Source: Thoreauomyces humboldtii (taxonomy: Eukaryota; Chytridiomycota; Chytridiomycetes; Spizellomycetales; Powellomycetaceae). From it: a DNA stretch of 39,570 bases. The stretch is taken from NCBI GenBank assembly GCA_027596035.1, contig JADGJA010000124.1, positions 1 through 39,570 on the forward strand, given 5' to 3'. A program made the position numbers and the translations under genes. Below are positions 29,933 to 39,570 of the stretch, in pieces; the first letter of the stretch is position 1; every line of letters begins with the position of its first letter. The notes beneath the pieces are model-generated. The model was not told the origin of the DNA. It saw only the letters and a program-made list of their open reading frames with translations, and searched no databases.

Positions 29933-32520
29933 TTAGGAAGCAGCGGGCTTTTCCTTGCCCATTTTCCCTACGTCACTTCCATCCTTCTCCGCGGTGGCGT
30001 TTCCACCGCCCCCTTCATTCACCGTCGCTGCTTCTGAAGCCATTCGATCATCCTCGATGGCCGCGGAGGTCTGTTGCGAATGAAGTTCAAGTCCCGATGC
30101 ATACATCATCTGCTGGACCACCCCATGGTCATAGTCGGTTCCGGATGCGACGAAGCTCCCGGTAGTTGTGGGAGCGAAAGGGATTGAAGTTGCTGACATG
30201 GCCTGTCGCAAGAACGTTGGGAAAACGGCGCAAATAGCGTTGGGGAGAGTGGAAAACTAACCTGCCACATGCTAGAAGTAGAGTTTTCGGCACTAGATGA
30301 GAGTGAGAAGAGTTGCTGACCGTCTCTTTGAAGAAGCTCGTTGTCATAAACCCCAGGAATCTCTTCGAAGAGATAGTGGTTCGTGGAAATCGTGAGGCTC
30401 ATCCTCCGCATCTTTTGACAGGCACTGGATCCATGACTCACCCGGTGATGCTCCCCCTACCAACATCTGCTCGAGCTTCCCCATGTACTTTTGCAAGTCG
30501 GCGAGAATGTAAGATATCTTCTCGATATGAGCATTCCCCTCTGCGCTTTGGCCGGCCCACATCATGCCCTTCTCAAGGTGCAATATCTCTGTCTAAATTG
30601 AGACATGGAACGAGTGAGTTAGTGCCACAGAATCGATGCATATTCAATTTAGCGTTGGAAGGAACCTGAAGTAGCTCATTCCATGATTTGGCTTGTTGGT
30701 CGTGTTGGTCGTTTGCTGGGAATTTCGAGTCAAACTGCCTTGCCAGCCGTCGGCGTTCCTCATTGAGTTGGAGAACAAGGTGTCGAAGATCCTGGGGGGA
30801 TTTGTTGGCCAGCATGGAGTAGTTGAGCACGTCAGGGATCGAGCTTGCTCTGAAGCAACAAACGGTTATGCACAACGGCGGCTGGATTTTGAAGGGAAGT
30901 CCGGATGACTTGCCTGCCTTCCACTTTGCCACTCCAAGGGCTTCCCAGCTGATTGTTATCAGTCTCATTTGCCCTCTGCTCCCCTCCAGTAGATTTGGAT
31001 TCGAGCATCATGCGGTACCCTCGCTCATCATTGAAAGCTTGGGCGAGGGCTTTTGCTGTCGCTCCAGATTCTGCCAGCACAGCGTGCGCGTTCTCCCGAT
31101 CTCGGATTAGCTCTTGTTGGAGCTGTCGATTGGCGTCTTTCTGAACTTCGAGCTCGGAGCGCAGGATGACGAGCTCCCGCACGAGGTCTGTAACGCGTTT
31201 TTGAAGGACGGGGGGCGAGTTTGAAGGATCTCTTGAGGAACCAGCGCTGCTCAAGCCACCGTCCTGATATCCCGGCTGAGATCCGGTGTACGAGGTCATC
31301 TGACGTTCTTCAAATTGTCTATGATAGCTGTCTTCGATCTCGGCGACACGTCGACGGAGACTGATTTCCATCATCTGATGCCTTCTGTTCTGCTCAGATG
31401 CAAACTCTCGACGTTGAGCTGATAGGCGAACCGAAAGCTCACGGCCGTATTCTGCTGCAACTGCTTCCGCGAATGCGAGATTCGTACGCATCTGATGGTC
31501 CAGCAGCGCCTTGGTCCTCGTCATCAGACCATCCATGGTGCCGGCAGACAGTGGAGCCGATGCAGTGCTTTCGTGCATGCCTGCGAGTGAAGATGGGCGG
31601 CCGGCAGGTGATTGCGAAGGGGTTAGATATGCGGTCGAGCGTACAGCAGCACTGTACTGATTTGCGGGCGATGGATGGCGAGAAGAGGTAATCGCTCCGA
31701 TCATTCCGGCAGAGATAGTCGACTAAAACGAGATGATAGACATGGTCAGTTGGGCTACTCAATCACCCTGCAGAACCTTCCCCAAGTTTCCGCTACCGGC
31801 ATCGCTTCGCTGTCGTATCGTTCAGGCATATGCCCCTCGCTGATAGTCCTTCTCAACTTCGGCTTATTAGACTCCTCGTCTGAACCTGACTTCAGAGGCA
31901 TCATGTACGAAGCTACAGCGGAGGGTCCTTGTCTCATCGCTTTTGAGCTGAAAGGAAGGTTCTCCTGCGAGGAACCGGTCAAGGCTCTGTCGAAAGGCCG
32001 AGCTATCCAGATCCTGTCCCTGTTTACCATGTCAGCCGATCCATTGCCTGCATCCCATGCGTCGCGGGCAACGCTCTTCCAGTCCGATTCGATCCGAGCA
32101 GATGCGGGTCCGTGACGATCCCCGTGACGGTCCCAGTTCGAGCCTTGACCTTGGCCGCCAAGGGACTCCCAGACAGGTGCAAACTCTGGAGCTTCTGGGT
32201 TGAGTCGAGCGATGCGCTGTGCCTCTTCGGTCACGTCCGACTTCCACGGCATACTATGACCTGCGGCCGAAGCGGATTGCGTTCCCGAATGGCGCTCCCA
32301 GTTTCCGCGAGTCTTGAATCGGACTGCATTATCATAAAATATCGTTGTTGCGTACGGACGCGAGGACAGCACCACTCACATCGATCGGTGGAAGCGATTG
32401 GATGGGCCGAGTCTGCCTATCCCCGTCTTCCTGCTGTTGCTGTTGGGTGGACCGAGATAGCAGGGACTCGCTGCTGCTGCTTGGGTGGGACCATGCTTTC
32501 TCCGAATTTGCGCGAAGCAT
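29933..32520 (-). CDS. Coiled-coil protein with a PAM2 (PABP-binding) motif
   Basis: Exons on the minus strand: 32520-32380, 32312-31767, 31722-30914, 30849-30666, 30592-30442, 30362-30262, 30202-29933, giving 733 residues. The first 230 residues are disordered, with a short Gln run. They contain ARLNPEAPEFAPVW (L84-P93 core), an almost ideal PAM2 motif, the peptide that docks on the MLLE domain of poly(A)-binding protein. Coiled coil follows, about 310-370 (for example REFASEQNRRHQMMEISLRRR) and about 410-465. A conserved-looking helical block (PDVLNYSMLANKSPQDLRHLVLQL) leads into more coiled coil, and the tail is Gly/Ala/Glu-rich. The fourth intron counted from the 3' end is GC-AG (donor GCAAGT at 30913). 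The start of exon 2 could instead be 32322 with another donor. An mRNA-linked scaffold is inferred from PAM2 plus coiled coil; the protein family is unknown to me. Confidence 0.72.
32175..32204 (-). other. PAM2 motif coding segment
   Basis: Encodes LNPEAPEFAP. It matches the PAM2 pattern (L-N-x-x-A-x-x-F-x-P) of ataxin-2, Paip2 and similar proteins at each key position (Leu, Asn, Ala, Phe, Pro). It sits in a disordered N-terminal region, as PAM2 peptides usually do. Confidence 0.75.
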
Positions 32521-33178
32521 AATCGTCGTTCCCTGGTAGAAGAGCTGGATGCGATGGTATCGAGGAACAAGATAAGGTATCCGGAGTTCAGGGAAGCTGT
32601 ACGAGCCAATGGTTGATTGTGCTGTGCTGTGCTTTAGTGGGGTCTGGGAACAAACAGAAGGGGTGGGCGTGGGACATTACGAGTGGAGCTTCCCACACTC
32701 CTCACAGTCAGGTAGGTACACACACCTCGCAGCAGCGACACGGAAATGAGGCAAAAGGCCCGGATGCCCGATATATCAGACCCTTCTTTTCGCAATTGAC
32801 CAGTGCGTCCGTTCGAAAGAGATGGAACAACGCCCGCGCCCCAAAGTTCGCAAGGCAGTGCAGGTGGTGCTTCCTGGCTGCGCATCCAAGGCGCTGTGAC
32901 TCACATCTCGGCAGCTGAACGGCGCGCTGATTCCGACTCTGCGAAACATCAGGCGAGCTCTTTCGAGTCCAGATATGTTTGAAGATGACGCGATCCAAAT
33001 GTTGCCATCGTTGTATGTAGGCTGGAACCTACAGCCTCAAGATTCTCTCTGCAAACTATATGTTCCTAGCACATCATGTCTCTAGTGCCGATTTCCCCCA
33101 TACGCTGCACCCGTCTCAGCCCGAGATTGACGCTTGACTCTCTAAAGAGCTTATGCTCCTTTGGCCACCCCGGCTTGC
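32521..33178. other. Intergenic region, promoter of the PAM2-motif gene
   Basis: 658 bp without a recognised gene. A short GTGCT repeat lies near 32619-32634. The part next to 33178 serves as the 3' end of the E2 gene. Open frames on both strands are short and unconvincing. Confidence 0.5.
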
Positions 33179-34121
<943 letters not shown>

Positions 34122-34264
34122 TTGTACTGAGGCGGGGTGACAGGGCTAGACAAAGAATTCAACAAGGTACGGGAAACGAAGAGAAACCGGTAGGCGCTGC
34201 CACGATGGAGGCTCACGGCAAAAAGGCGAGAGAGACAGGGAAGAGACTGAGAGTGGGTGTGTAT

Positions 34265-34290
34265 AGAGAGAGAGAGAGAGAGAGAGAGAG
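34265..34290. repeat. (GA)n microsatellite
   Basis: About 13 GA units. Read on the minus strand it is a CT tract 145-170 bases upstream of the E2 start codon, where fungal promoters often have pyrimidine-rich DNA. Confidence 0.9.
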
Positions 34291-34870
34291 GCAGAGGTCC
34301 GAGAGAAAAGGGGAGAGCCTGAGAAGAAACAGAGGGACGATCGGACGTGTCGGACATCGCCAGGACTGTGGATGCGCTGTCGGCCTCCTTGCTTCCGCCG
34401 GCTGCGCAGGGCTGCAATCCAGGCTGCAACTGCCCGGCGGCGTTCGCCCTCAAGTCCAGTACCGAATACTACATCCCTTCGCTACTAGCGACACTCTCAT
34501 CTTCGAAAACGACGGTCCGCCTGCGCAAGCTTTTGCAATACTACGCGTTCGGAGTTCCCGGGCCAATATCGCGCCGCCCAACAGGATCGACCGCAAAGAG
34601 GGCCAAGCGGAGCCCGCCCGCGGCGCGAGGAGGAACTCCTTTGCAGGTTCAGCCAGGATGATTTACCTACCTCTCCCGACCGAACCTCCATCGCGTTATG
34701 GTGCACGGTCTAGCATGGCTCCGACTAACTTCAGGGAGCAGCGCCCCGGGGACTTGACGTTGTCGACAGACACGAGCCTCGAACACGCATCACCTGGATC
34801 AAAACGTCCGTGCAGAATCAATGCAGATGAACCCGAGCAGTAGTACCTCCCGTAACCAGCACAGATTAGC

Positions 34871-34875
34871 AAAAA
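34871..34875 (-). terminator. Pol III T5 terminator of tRNA-Met
   Basis: Five T on the minus strand, starting 5 bases after the mature tRNA end, is the normal RNA polymerase III stop. Confidence 0.8.
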
Positions 34876-34880
34876 GAATG

Positions 34881-34952
34881 TAGCACTGCCTGGTTTCGAT
34901 CCAGGGACTTCAGGGTTATGAGCCCTGCACGCTTCCACTGCGTCACAGTGCT
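34881..34952 (-). tRNA. tRNA-Met (CAT), probably elongator
   Basis: A 72-nt cloverleaf on the minus strand. The 7-bp acceptor stem is AGCACTG with CAGTGCT, and the discriminator is A. The D stem is ACGC/GCGT. The anticodon stem CAGGG/CCCTG frames the loop CTCATAA (anticodon CAT). The variable loop is AAGTC, and the T stem CCTGG/CCAGG has loop ATCGAAA. There is no intron. A pol III terminator, five T on the minus strand, lies just downstream (34871-34875). The A-U first acceptor pair also occurs in fungal initiators, but three G-C pairs are not stacked in the anticodon stem, which favours elongator. Confidence 0.93.
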
Positions 34953-35304
34953 TCGAGGGACAGTTGGGCAATTTTGCGGTCTGTATACAGTGAGCAATGA
35001 CAAAAAAACCCCGTCGAAGGGCCGGAGGGAGACTCCCGCTGCTTCCCTCCGAGAGAAGAGCTCCGATGTGCGTGAACCGAGATTTCCGGAGACGCTACCA
35101 AGCCACCGGTACACGGTACCTTATTCTGTTTCTCTTTTCTTGTTTTTTTTTGTTTTTTGGTGGGCTCTCTCGCTCGTCTCTCCCGTTTGCAACCACCCAT
35201 TAGGGTCTCTCTGCTCGAGTTCAGGTTTTGGGGGAAAGCGGACCACCACACGACACTGCGGAACGACAACCTTGCTACTAGTCCCCATCTCGCTTCTCGC
35301 ATCA
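34953..35304. promoter_or_regulatory. SDA1 promoter region
   Basis: 352 bp lie between the tRNA and the SDA1 start codon. A T-rich tract (about 35131-35160) and CT-rich blocks lead up to the ATG at 35305 (context CATCAATGG). Closeness to a tRNA may influence SDA1 transcription; no specific site is recognised. Confidence 0.5.
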
Positions 35305-37749
35305 ATGGGTAAACGTAGTCGAGCAGACTACCTGGCCTCCAACCTCCCGCAGCTTCAGAACCTCATCAAGCGCGATGCTCGATCCTACCGCGACGAGTTC
35401 CTGCAGCAATGGAGGCACTTTGAATCGGAACTCGCAATCTTCCGTCTCAAGCCGGACTCGGAGGCAAAGGAGTTCGGAGAACTCATCACCTTCATCTCCC
35501 ATGTCACCCAGTGCTACCTCTCGGATTGTGCAGAGTTCCCAGCCCAGATCATCGACCTGCTGTCCACCCACTACCAGATCCTGGAGCCAGACCTCAGGAG
35601 GACAATGGTGCAGGCGCTCGTCCTCCTTCGCAACAAGGATCTCATCACCCCGACAGCCCTCCTATCCCTCTTCTTCACCCTCTTCCGGGCAAAGGACAAG
35701 CAGCTTCGCACCCTGCTCCACAACCACATCGTCAACGACATCAAGAACGCCAACGCAAAGGCAAAGAACAACAAGCTCAACAAGACCATGCAGAACTTCA
35801 TGTACACCATGCTCAAGGACTCGAACGAGATCGCGGCGAAAAAGTCCCTCGAGGTCATGATCGACCTCTACACAAAGAACGTGTGGAACGACGCAAAGAC
35901 CGTCAACGTGATCGCCGAAGCCTGCTTCTCGCCCTCCGTCAAACTTTGCGCCCCCGCTCTCCACTTCTTCCTCGGAACCAACGAGCGCCAGGCCGAGGCC
36001 GAGGAGGACTCGGACGTCGACGCACCCAACATCGAGTCGGTCAAGCACATGATGCACATCAACAAGAAGAAAAAGTCGAAAAAGCATGCGCTCGACAAGG
36101 CCATGGCCACCGTGAAGCGAAAGGAGCGATCCCGAGCAAAGGCCGAGGTCTTCAACTTCTCCGCTCTGCACCTCCTCAACGACCCCCAGGGCTTCTGTGA
36201 GAAGCTCTTCTCCCGCCTCAAGCAGACGACCGCAAACAACTCGTTCCGCTTCGAGCTCCGTCTCCAGATGATGAACCTTGTCTCCCGACTCATCGGTGTC
36301 CACAAGCTCATCCTCTTTGGCTTCTACGAGTACCTGATCTCGTTCCTCAAGCCTCACCAGCGCGAGGTCACCGCCATCATCGCCTACGCGGCCCAGTCCT
36401 CCCACGACCTCGTGCCCCCGGATGCTCTCGCTCCCGTCGTCCAGGCCATCGCCGACAACTTTGTCTGGAACAACGTGTCCTCCGAGGTCGTCACGGCGGG
36501 TCTTAACGGTCTCCGAGAGATCTGCTCCAGGTGTCCCCTCGCCATGCCCGAGTCCCTCCTCCAGAGCATCATCGACGACTACAAGAACACCCGAGAGAAG
36601 GGTCCCATGAACGCGGCTCGATCCCTCCTCGCGTTGTTCCGAGAGGTCAACCCCGAGATGCTCCGCAAGAAGGACCGAGGAAAGTCCGCGACCGTCAACA
36701 TCAAGGACTTCAAGCCCGCAAAGTACGGAGAGGTCAAGGCCGAGGACCTTCTCGACGGAGCAGAGTTCCTCAACCAGCGTCGCAGCAAATCGTCCAAGAA
36801 GGACGGCGAAGCTACCACCGAGGACGGCTGGGAAGGTTGGGAAGAGGCCAGCGGAGACGAGGAGGAGGACGCTGCGAGCGATGCCGAGGTTGAATCGGAC
36901 GACGAAGATGCCTGGGAGGACGCGGTCAGCGAGAACGGCGAGGAAGCTTCAGCAGCTGCGTCCGCCAAGGGCGAGGCTGGCTGGGAGGGATGGGAAGAGG
37001 CCAGCTTGGACGGCGAGGATGAGAGTGACGACGAGGAGAAGGAGGACGGAACGGAAGAAGCCACGGCGGTGGAGGTCGAGACCACTACCGTCGTTACCGA
37101 GATCGTCGAAGAGGACGCCGAGGAGGCTGCTCCCTCGCCCGCGAAAAAGCCAAAAACCAACCTCGCTACCGAAAAGGTAACGAGCTCATGCGTGTCCCGT
37201 CATCTCATGGGCGGCAAGTACTCACCTTCCTTCCGCTTCTCAGATCTTTACGGATGAAGACTTCCGAAAACTCCGAAAGATCCAGCAGATCAAGACGGCC
37301 GAACGGCTGGCCGGTCTTCCCTCGTCCGCCGAAATGGATCTCGACTCTGACCCAGATGAATCCGACTCGGATTCGGATGCCAACACGTAAGACCCCCCGC
37401 TGATCTTTTATGCCTTCTGCAAGCAAAGGACATCATCTGATCACCTCTCTCGTGTCCAAACAGAAACGTTGTGGATGTTTCCCGGATCATGCGCGGAATC
37501 CGTCGTAAGGACGACTACGAGGCCCGTCTCGCGTCCATCAAGGACGGTCGGGAGGGCAAGACGTACGGATCTCGCAAGGGCAAAGACGAGAGGAGTTCAA
37601 AGACCAATAGGGAAAAGAGCAAAAAGACGAAAGCCTTCATGATGATGGTGCACAAGAAGAGCGTTGTTGGAAAGAGCAAGAGGTCTCTCAGGGACAAGCA
37701 GAAGGTTCTCAGGGAACACATCAAGAAGCAGAAGATGGGCAAGCAATAG
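35305..37749 (+). CDS. SDA1: SDA1, 60S ribosome biogenesis and export factor
   Basis: Nucleolar/nuclear HEAT-like protein needed for maturation and export of pre-60S subunits. Exons: 35305-37176, 37244-37386, 37464-37749, giving 766 residues. The N-terminus SRADYLASNLPQLQNLIKRD begins the conserved region. Further blocks are LRRTMVQALVLLRNKDLI, NFMYTMLKDSNEIAAKKSLE, FRFELRLQMMNLVSRLIG and IADNFVWNNVSSEVVTAGLN, then RGKSATVNIKDFKPAKYGEV. Residues about 500-620 are very acidic and contain two copies of GWEGWEEAS. The C-terminus has IFTDEDFRKLRKIQ and a Lys/Arg tail with the TKAFMMMVHKKSV element typical of the family. Codon choice is strongly C-ending, more than in neighbouring genes, which suggests high expression. 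The frame is open upstream to 34918, but that start lies inside the tRNA gene and is not used. Confidence 0.97.
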
Positions 37750-37996
37750 GAGGCAGAATCGACTCTGCTTCACTCCCGTCCTTTCCCTTGTGCTATATTG
37801 AGAGCCTATGCTTCCCGGCTCTCCGCTGTTGTATCATTCCAGCTCCCGCTATGGCGTTCGCTTTATTTATTTACATTCGATTTGCATGCCATATTGTCTT
37901 TATCACGATGTACAGTACATTAAATAGATTCTAAAAACGAACAAAAGATACATCCCTCAAGCGAGGAAAGGAATTGTAACAGGAAAATCAAGAGAA
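37750..37996. other. Convergent 3' intergenic region
   Basis: 247 bp lie between the SDA1 stop (+) and the stop of the GPI-anchored protein gene (-). TACAGTAC is at 37911-37918. The DNA is AT-richer than the flanking genes, as 3' regions usually are here. Confidence 0.5.
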
Positions 37997-39271
37997 TTAC
38001 CCCAGTACCCAATGCCCCGCTATCGCAACACCGACGGCAACTGCCACCAGCCTCACCAACGCTCCCGCCCCGCTCCCTTTCACGGCCCCACTGCTCTGCA
38101 AGGTCGCAACGCTCGTCGTCTGCAACCCCAGTCCCTTGAGATCCAAGGAATCCAAATGTCCCGTCCCCGCTCCGTCGTCGCCGGCGATGTACAGGGAAGC
38201 CCCGTCGGAGTCCATCTCCATCGCCAGGACGTTGACGAACGTGGTCGTGATCTGAGCCCTCAACTTCCCCTGACGGTCGTAGACGAGGACGCCGCCGCTG
38301 CTGGCCATGCCGACGTAGACGTCACCTGTGGTGGGATGTCCTACCACGGACGACACGACGGGATGGTCCGACGGTGGTGCTGGGTAGGCGGAAGCGTTGA
38401 TGGCGATCAAGGGAGTCGCCGTCGGACTCCCTTGAAGAACCTTCTGGTCGACCTGGAACGCGTGGATGTTGTTGCTGCTGTTGAACCATTCGGCCACGTA
38501 CACGGTCTGGGTCGTCTCCATGCTCCACAGCGCCTGGATCGTTCCACCCATCTCGGCCACCTTGGCTGGAACGGTGGAAGCGGATGGAGCCACGGCCGTC
38601 AGAGGTTGGACGACGGGGATCCACCACAGAGCTCCCTGGTCCACAGCATAGATGCCTCCGGCGGCGTCCAGACCCGAGAGGATGGACACGGCACCCGTCG
38701 GTCCCGCCGCCGTTCCGTTTCCGAAGGTTATCGTCCGCATGGGAAGCGCGGGCGTCTTTTCTGGAGAGAGCCACCAGAAGGCCAGGACGTCGATGGCACC
38801 GGTGCGAGCGAGGAACATGAGGTTTTCTGGCGTTTGGAGTTGTCGATGTTTGACGCCGATTGCGGTGTACGTGGTGGTCGGACTGGTCGAGTTGACGTCC
38901 GAAGGGGCTATCCAGCTCCACATGAAAGCGTCCGTCTGATTGGTGAGGATGGACCAGACCTGATCAGAGGCAGTGGCGGTCGTGTTGGCGGCTTTCGAAG
39001 CCTTTGCTGGACCGATGGCGAACAAGCTATTGTTCTCCAAACCGATACTGCATAGGAGGTGAACCACGGCTGATGAGCTGGGGTCCAGGTGGAGTTTGCG
39101 TCTAGCCGCAATCACTTACGCTGTTATGGAAGTAAAGGGCATCGTTCCGATTCCGTACTTGGCAGACTGAAGGTACAGGAGGCCCTCTGCAGCCGCCGAG
39201 GGCAACAGAGCAACGACACAGGCAACTGTCAACAGAAGAAGTATCTGACGAGAAACTATGCAGGACGCCAT
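37997..39271 (-). CDS. Predicted GPI-anchored secreted protein, possible beta-propeller
   Basis: Exons on the minus strand: 39271-39120 and 39047-37997, giving 400 residues. The start MASCIVSRQILLLLLTVACV is a clear signal peptide, with cleavage likely after SAAA (about residue 29). The C-terminus is a GPI-attachment signal: a small-residue stretch (SSGAVKGSGAG) followed by a hydrophobic tail ending HWVLG. Several N-glycosylation sequons are present (for example NNS, NTT, NQT, NGT, NSS, NAS). Repeating strands such as GGIYAVDQGALWWIPV, TVYVAEWFNSSNNIHAF, GDVYVGMASSGGVLVY and SLYIAGDDG recur every 40-50 residues and look like the blades of a propeller. No enzyme family is recognised. A cell-wall or surface role is inferred from the targeting signals. 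Confidence 0.8.
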
Positions 39272-39570
39272 GCTAGCTAGTGGTCTTTCTTGGTTCGAAA
39301 ATGGGTTCGCCGAGGGATTAGAGTCAACGGTTGTCCGTCGGAGTTCCGAGGTGCGAGAACCTTGCGGCGAGATGTGATCGAGGGGAGGCCGCCGATCCAG
39401 AGTTGCAGCTCACGTGCGTCGGTCGTTGATGAAAGCAATGGAGAACTCCCGCAGCGAGATAAACTAATGGTCTTCAGAACTCAAGTTGTTCGATCTGCCG
39501 TCGTCGAAAACGAGGAAGGAGGTGTCGGGCGCAGCAAGAAGACTTGCGGAACCACCTTCCCCTCCCCCCC
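39272..39570. promoter_or_regulatory. Promoter side of the GPI-protein gene, contig end
   Basis: 299 bp upstream of the minus-strand start. No TATA box or other specific site is recognised. The sequence ends in a C-rich run, mirroring the G-rich start of the window. Confidence 0.4.

Larger units (their letters stand above)
34122..34880. other. UBE2E-like promoter with a GA microsatellite and an odd + strand frame
   Basis: Holds the promoter and leader of the E2 gene (minus strand). A GA microsatellite lies at about 34265-34290; on the minus strand it is a CT tract, usual for fungal leaders. On the + strand a 104-codon frame (34347-34661) has a Cys cluster GCNPGCNC but no ATG at its conserved start; see findings. 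Confidence 0.5.

Noticed and set aside
34918..35304. N-terminal extension of SDA1 from an ATG at 34918
   Set aside because: The frame is open, but the ATG lies inside the tRNA-Met gene and the extra peptide is T-run and promoter-derived. The known SDA1 N-terminus begins at 35305.
38012..39055. 347-codon + strand frame
   Set aside because: It is antisense to the GPI-anchored protein, whose signal peptide, splice site and GPI tail are coherent. The + frame has no recognisable domain.

Overview
This window is nuclear DNA of a fungus that is not a budding yeast. It carries single-copy eukaryotic genes on both strands, split by 65 short GT-AG (and two GC-AG) introns of about 40-130 nt, many with CTAAC/CTGAC-like branch points. 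I could splice every multi-exon gene below so that the phases close exactly. The gene set includes the NADPH-oxidase regulator NoxR, a Mep1/Mep3-type ammonium permease, gamma-SNAP and a UBTD-type protein. Together with the intron density (AVL9 alone has 19), this fits a filamentous, basidiomycete or early-diverging lineage better than Saccharomycotina. I cannot place it more finely. The window opens with G6 and closes with C6, as if the contig broke at homopolymers.

Layout. 1-1361: intergenic and promoter DNA rich in TGTAC/TACAG words. 1362-3160 (+): ammonium transporter. 4087-5638 (+): NoxR. 5639-7597: about 2 kb with no gene I recognise. 7598-9764 (-): ADCK2/Cqd1-like UbiB-family mitochondrial protein. 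10174-11750 (-): BMT5-like Rossmann methyltransferase fused to zinc fingers, divergent from an IQ-motif protein at 11996-12853 (+). 12930-15059 (+): unrecognised protein built from three copies of a domain, each interrupted by an intron at the same place. 15181-16751 (-): gamma-SNAP, divergent from a UBTD1/2-like protein at 17022-18082 (+). 18376-19503 (-): proteasome beta-2 subunit, divergent from AVL9 at 20008-23077 (+). 23537-26785 (+): long coiled-coil protein. 26961-28130 (-): lysophosphatidate acyltransferase. 28131-29932: mostly unexplained. 29933-32520 (-): unrecognised coiled-coil protein with a PAM2 motif. 33179-34121 (-): class III (UBE2E-like) ubiquitin-conjugating enzyme. 34881-34952 (-): tRNA-Met(CAT). 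35305-37749 (+): SDA1 ribosome-biogenesis factor. 37997-39271 (-): predicted GPI-anchored secreted protein.

How the genes relate. This is ordinary eukaryotic chromosome, not an operon or an accessory island. Loose themes are ubiquitin/proteasome (UBTD, PUP1, UBE2E), vesicle traffic (gamma-SNAP, AVL9), ribosome and RNA work (BMT5-like, SDA1, the PAM2 protein, tRNA) and mitochondrial or lipid metabolism (ADCK2-like, LPAAT). Three gene pairs share short divergent promoters of 245-504 bp.

The least expected signals are four. One is the triplicated domain with a position-conserved phase-1 intron. The second is the methyltransferase/zinc-finger fusion. The third is the PAM2 motif in an otherwise unknown coiled-coil protein. 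The fourth is the word TACAGTAC, found seven times and only between genes.
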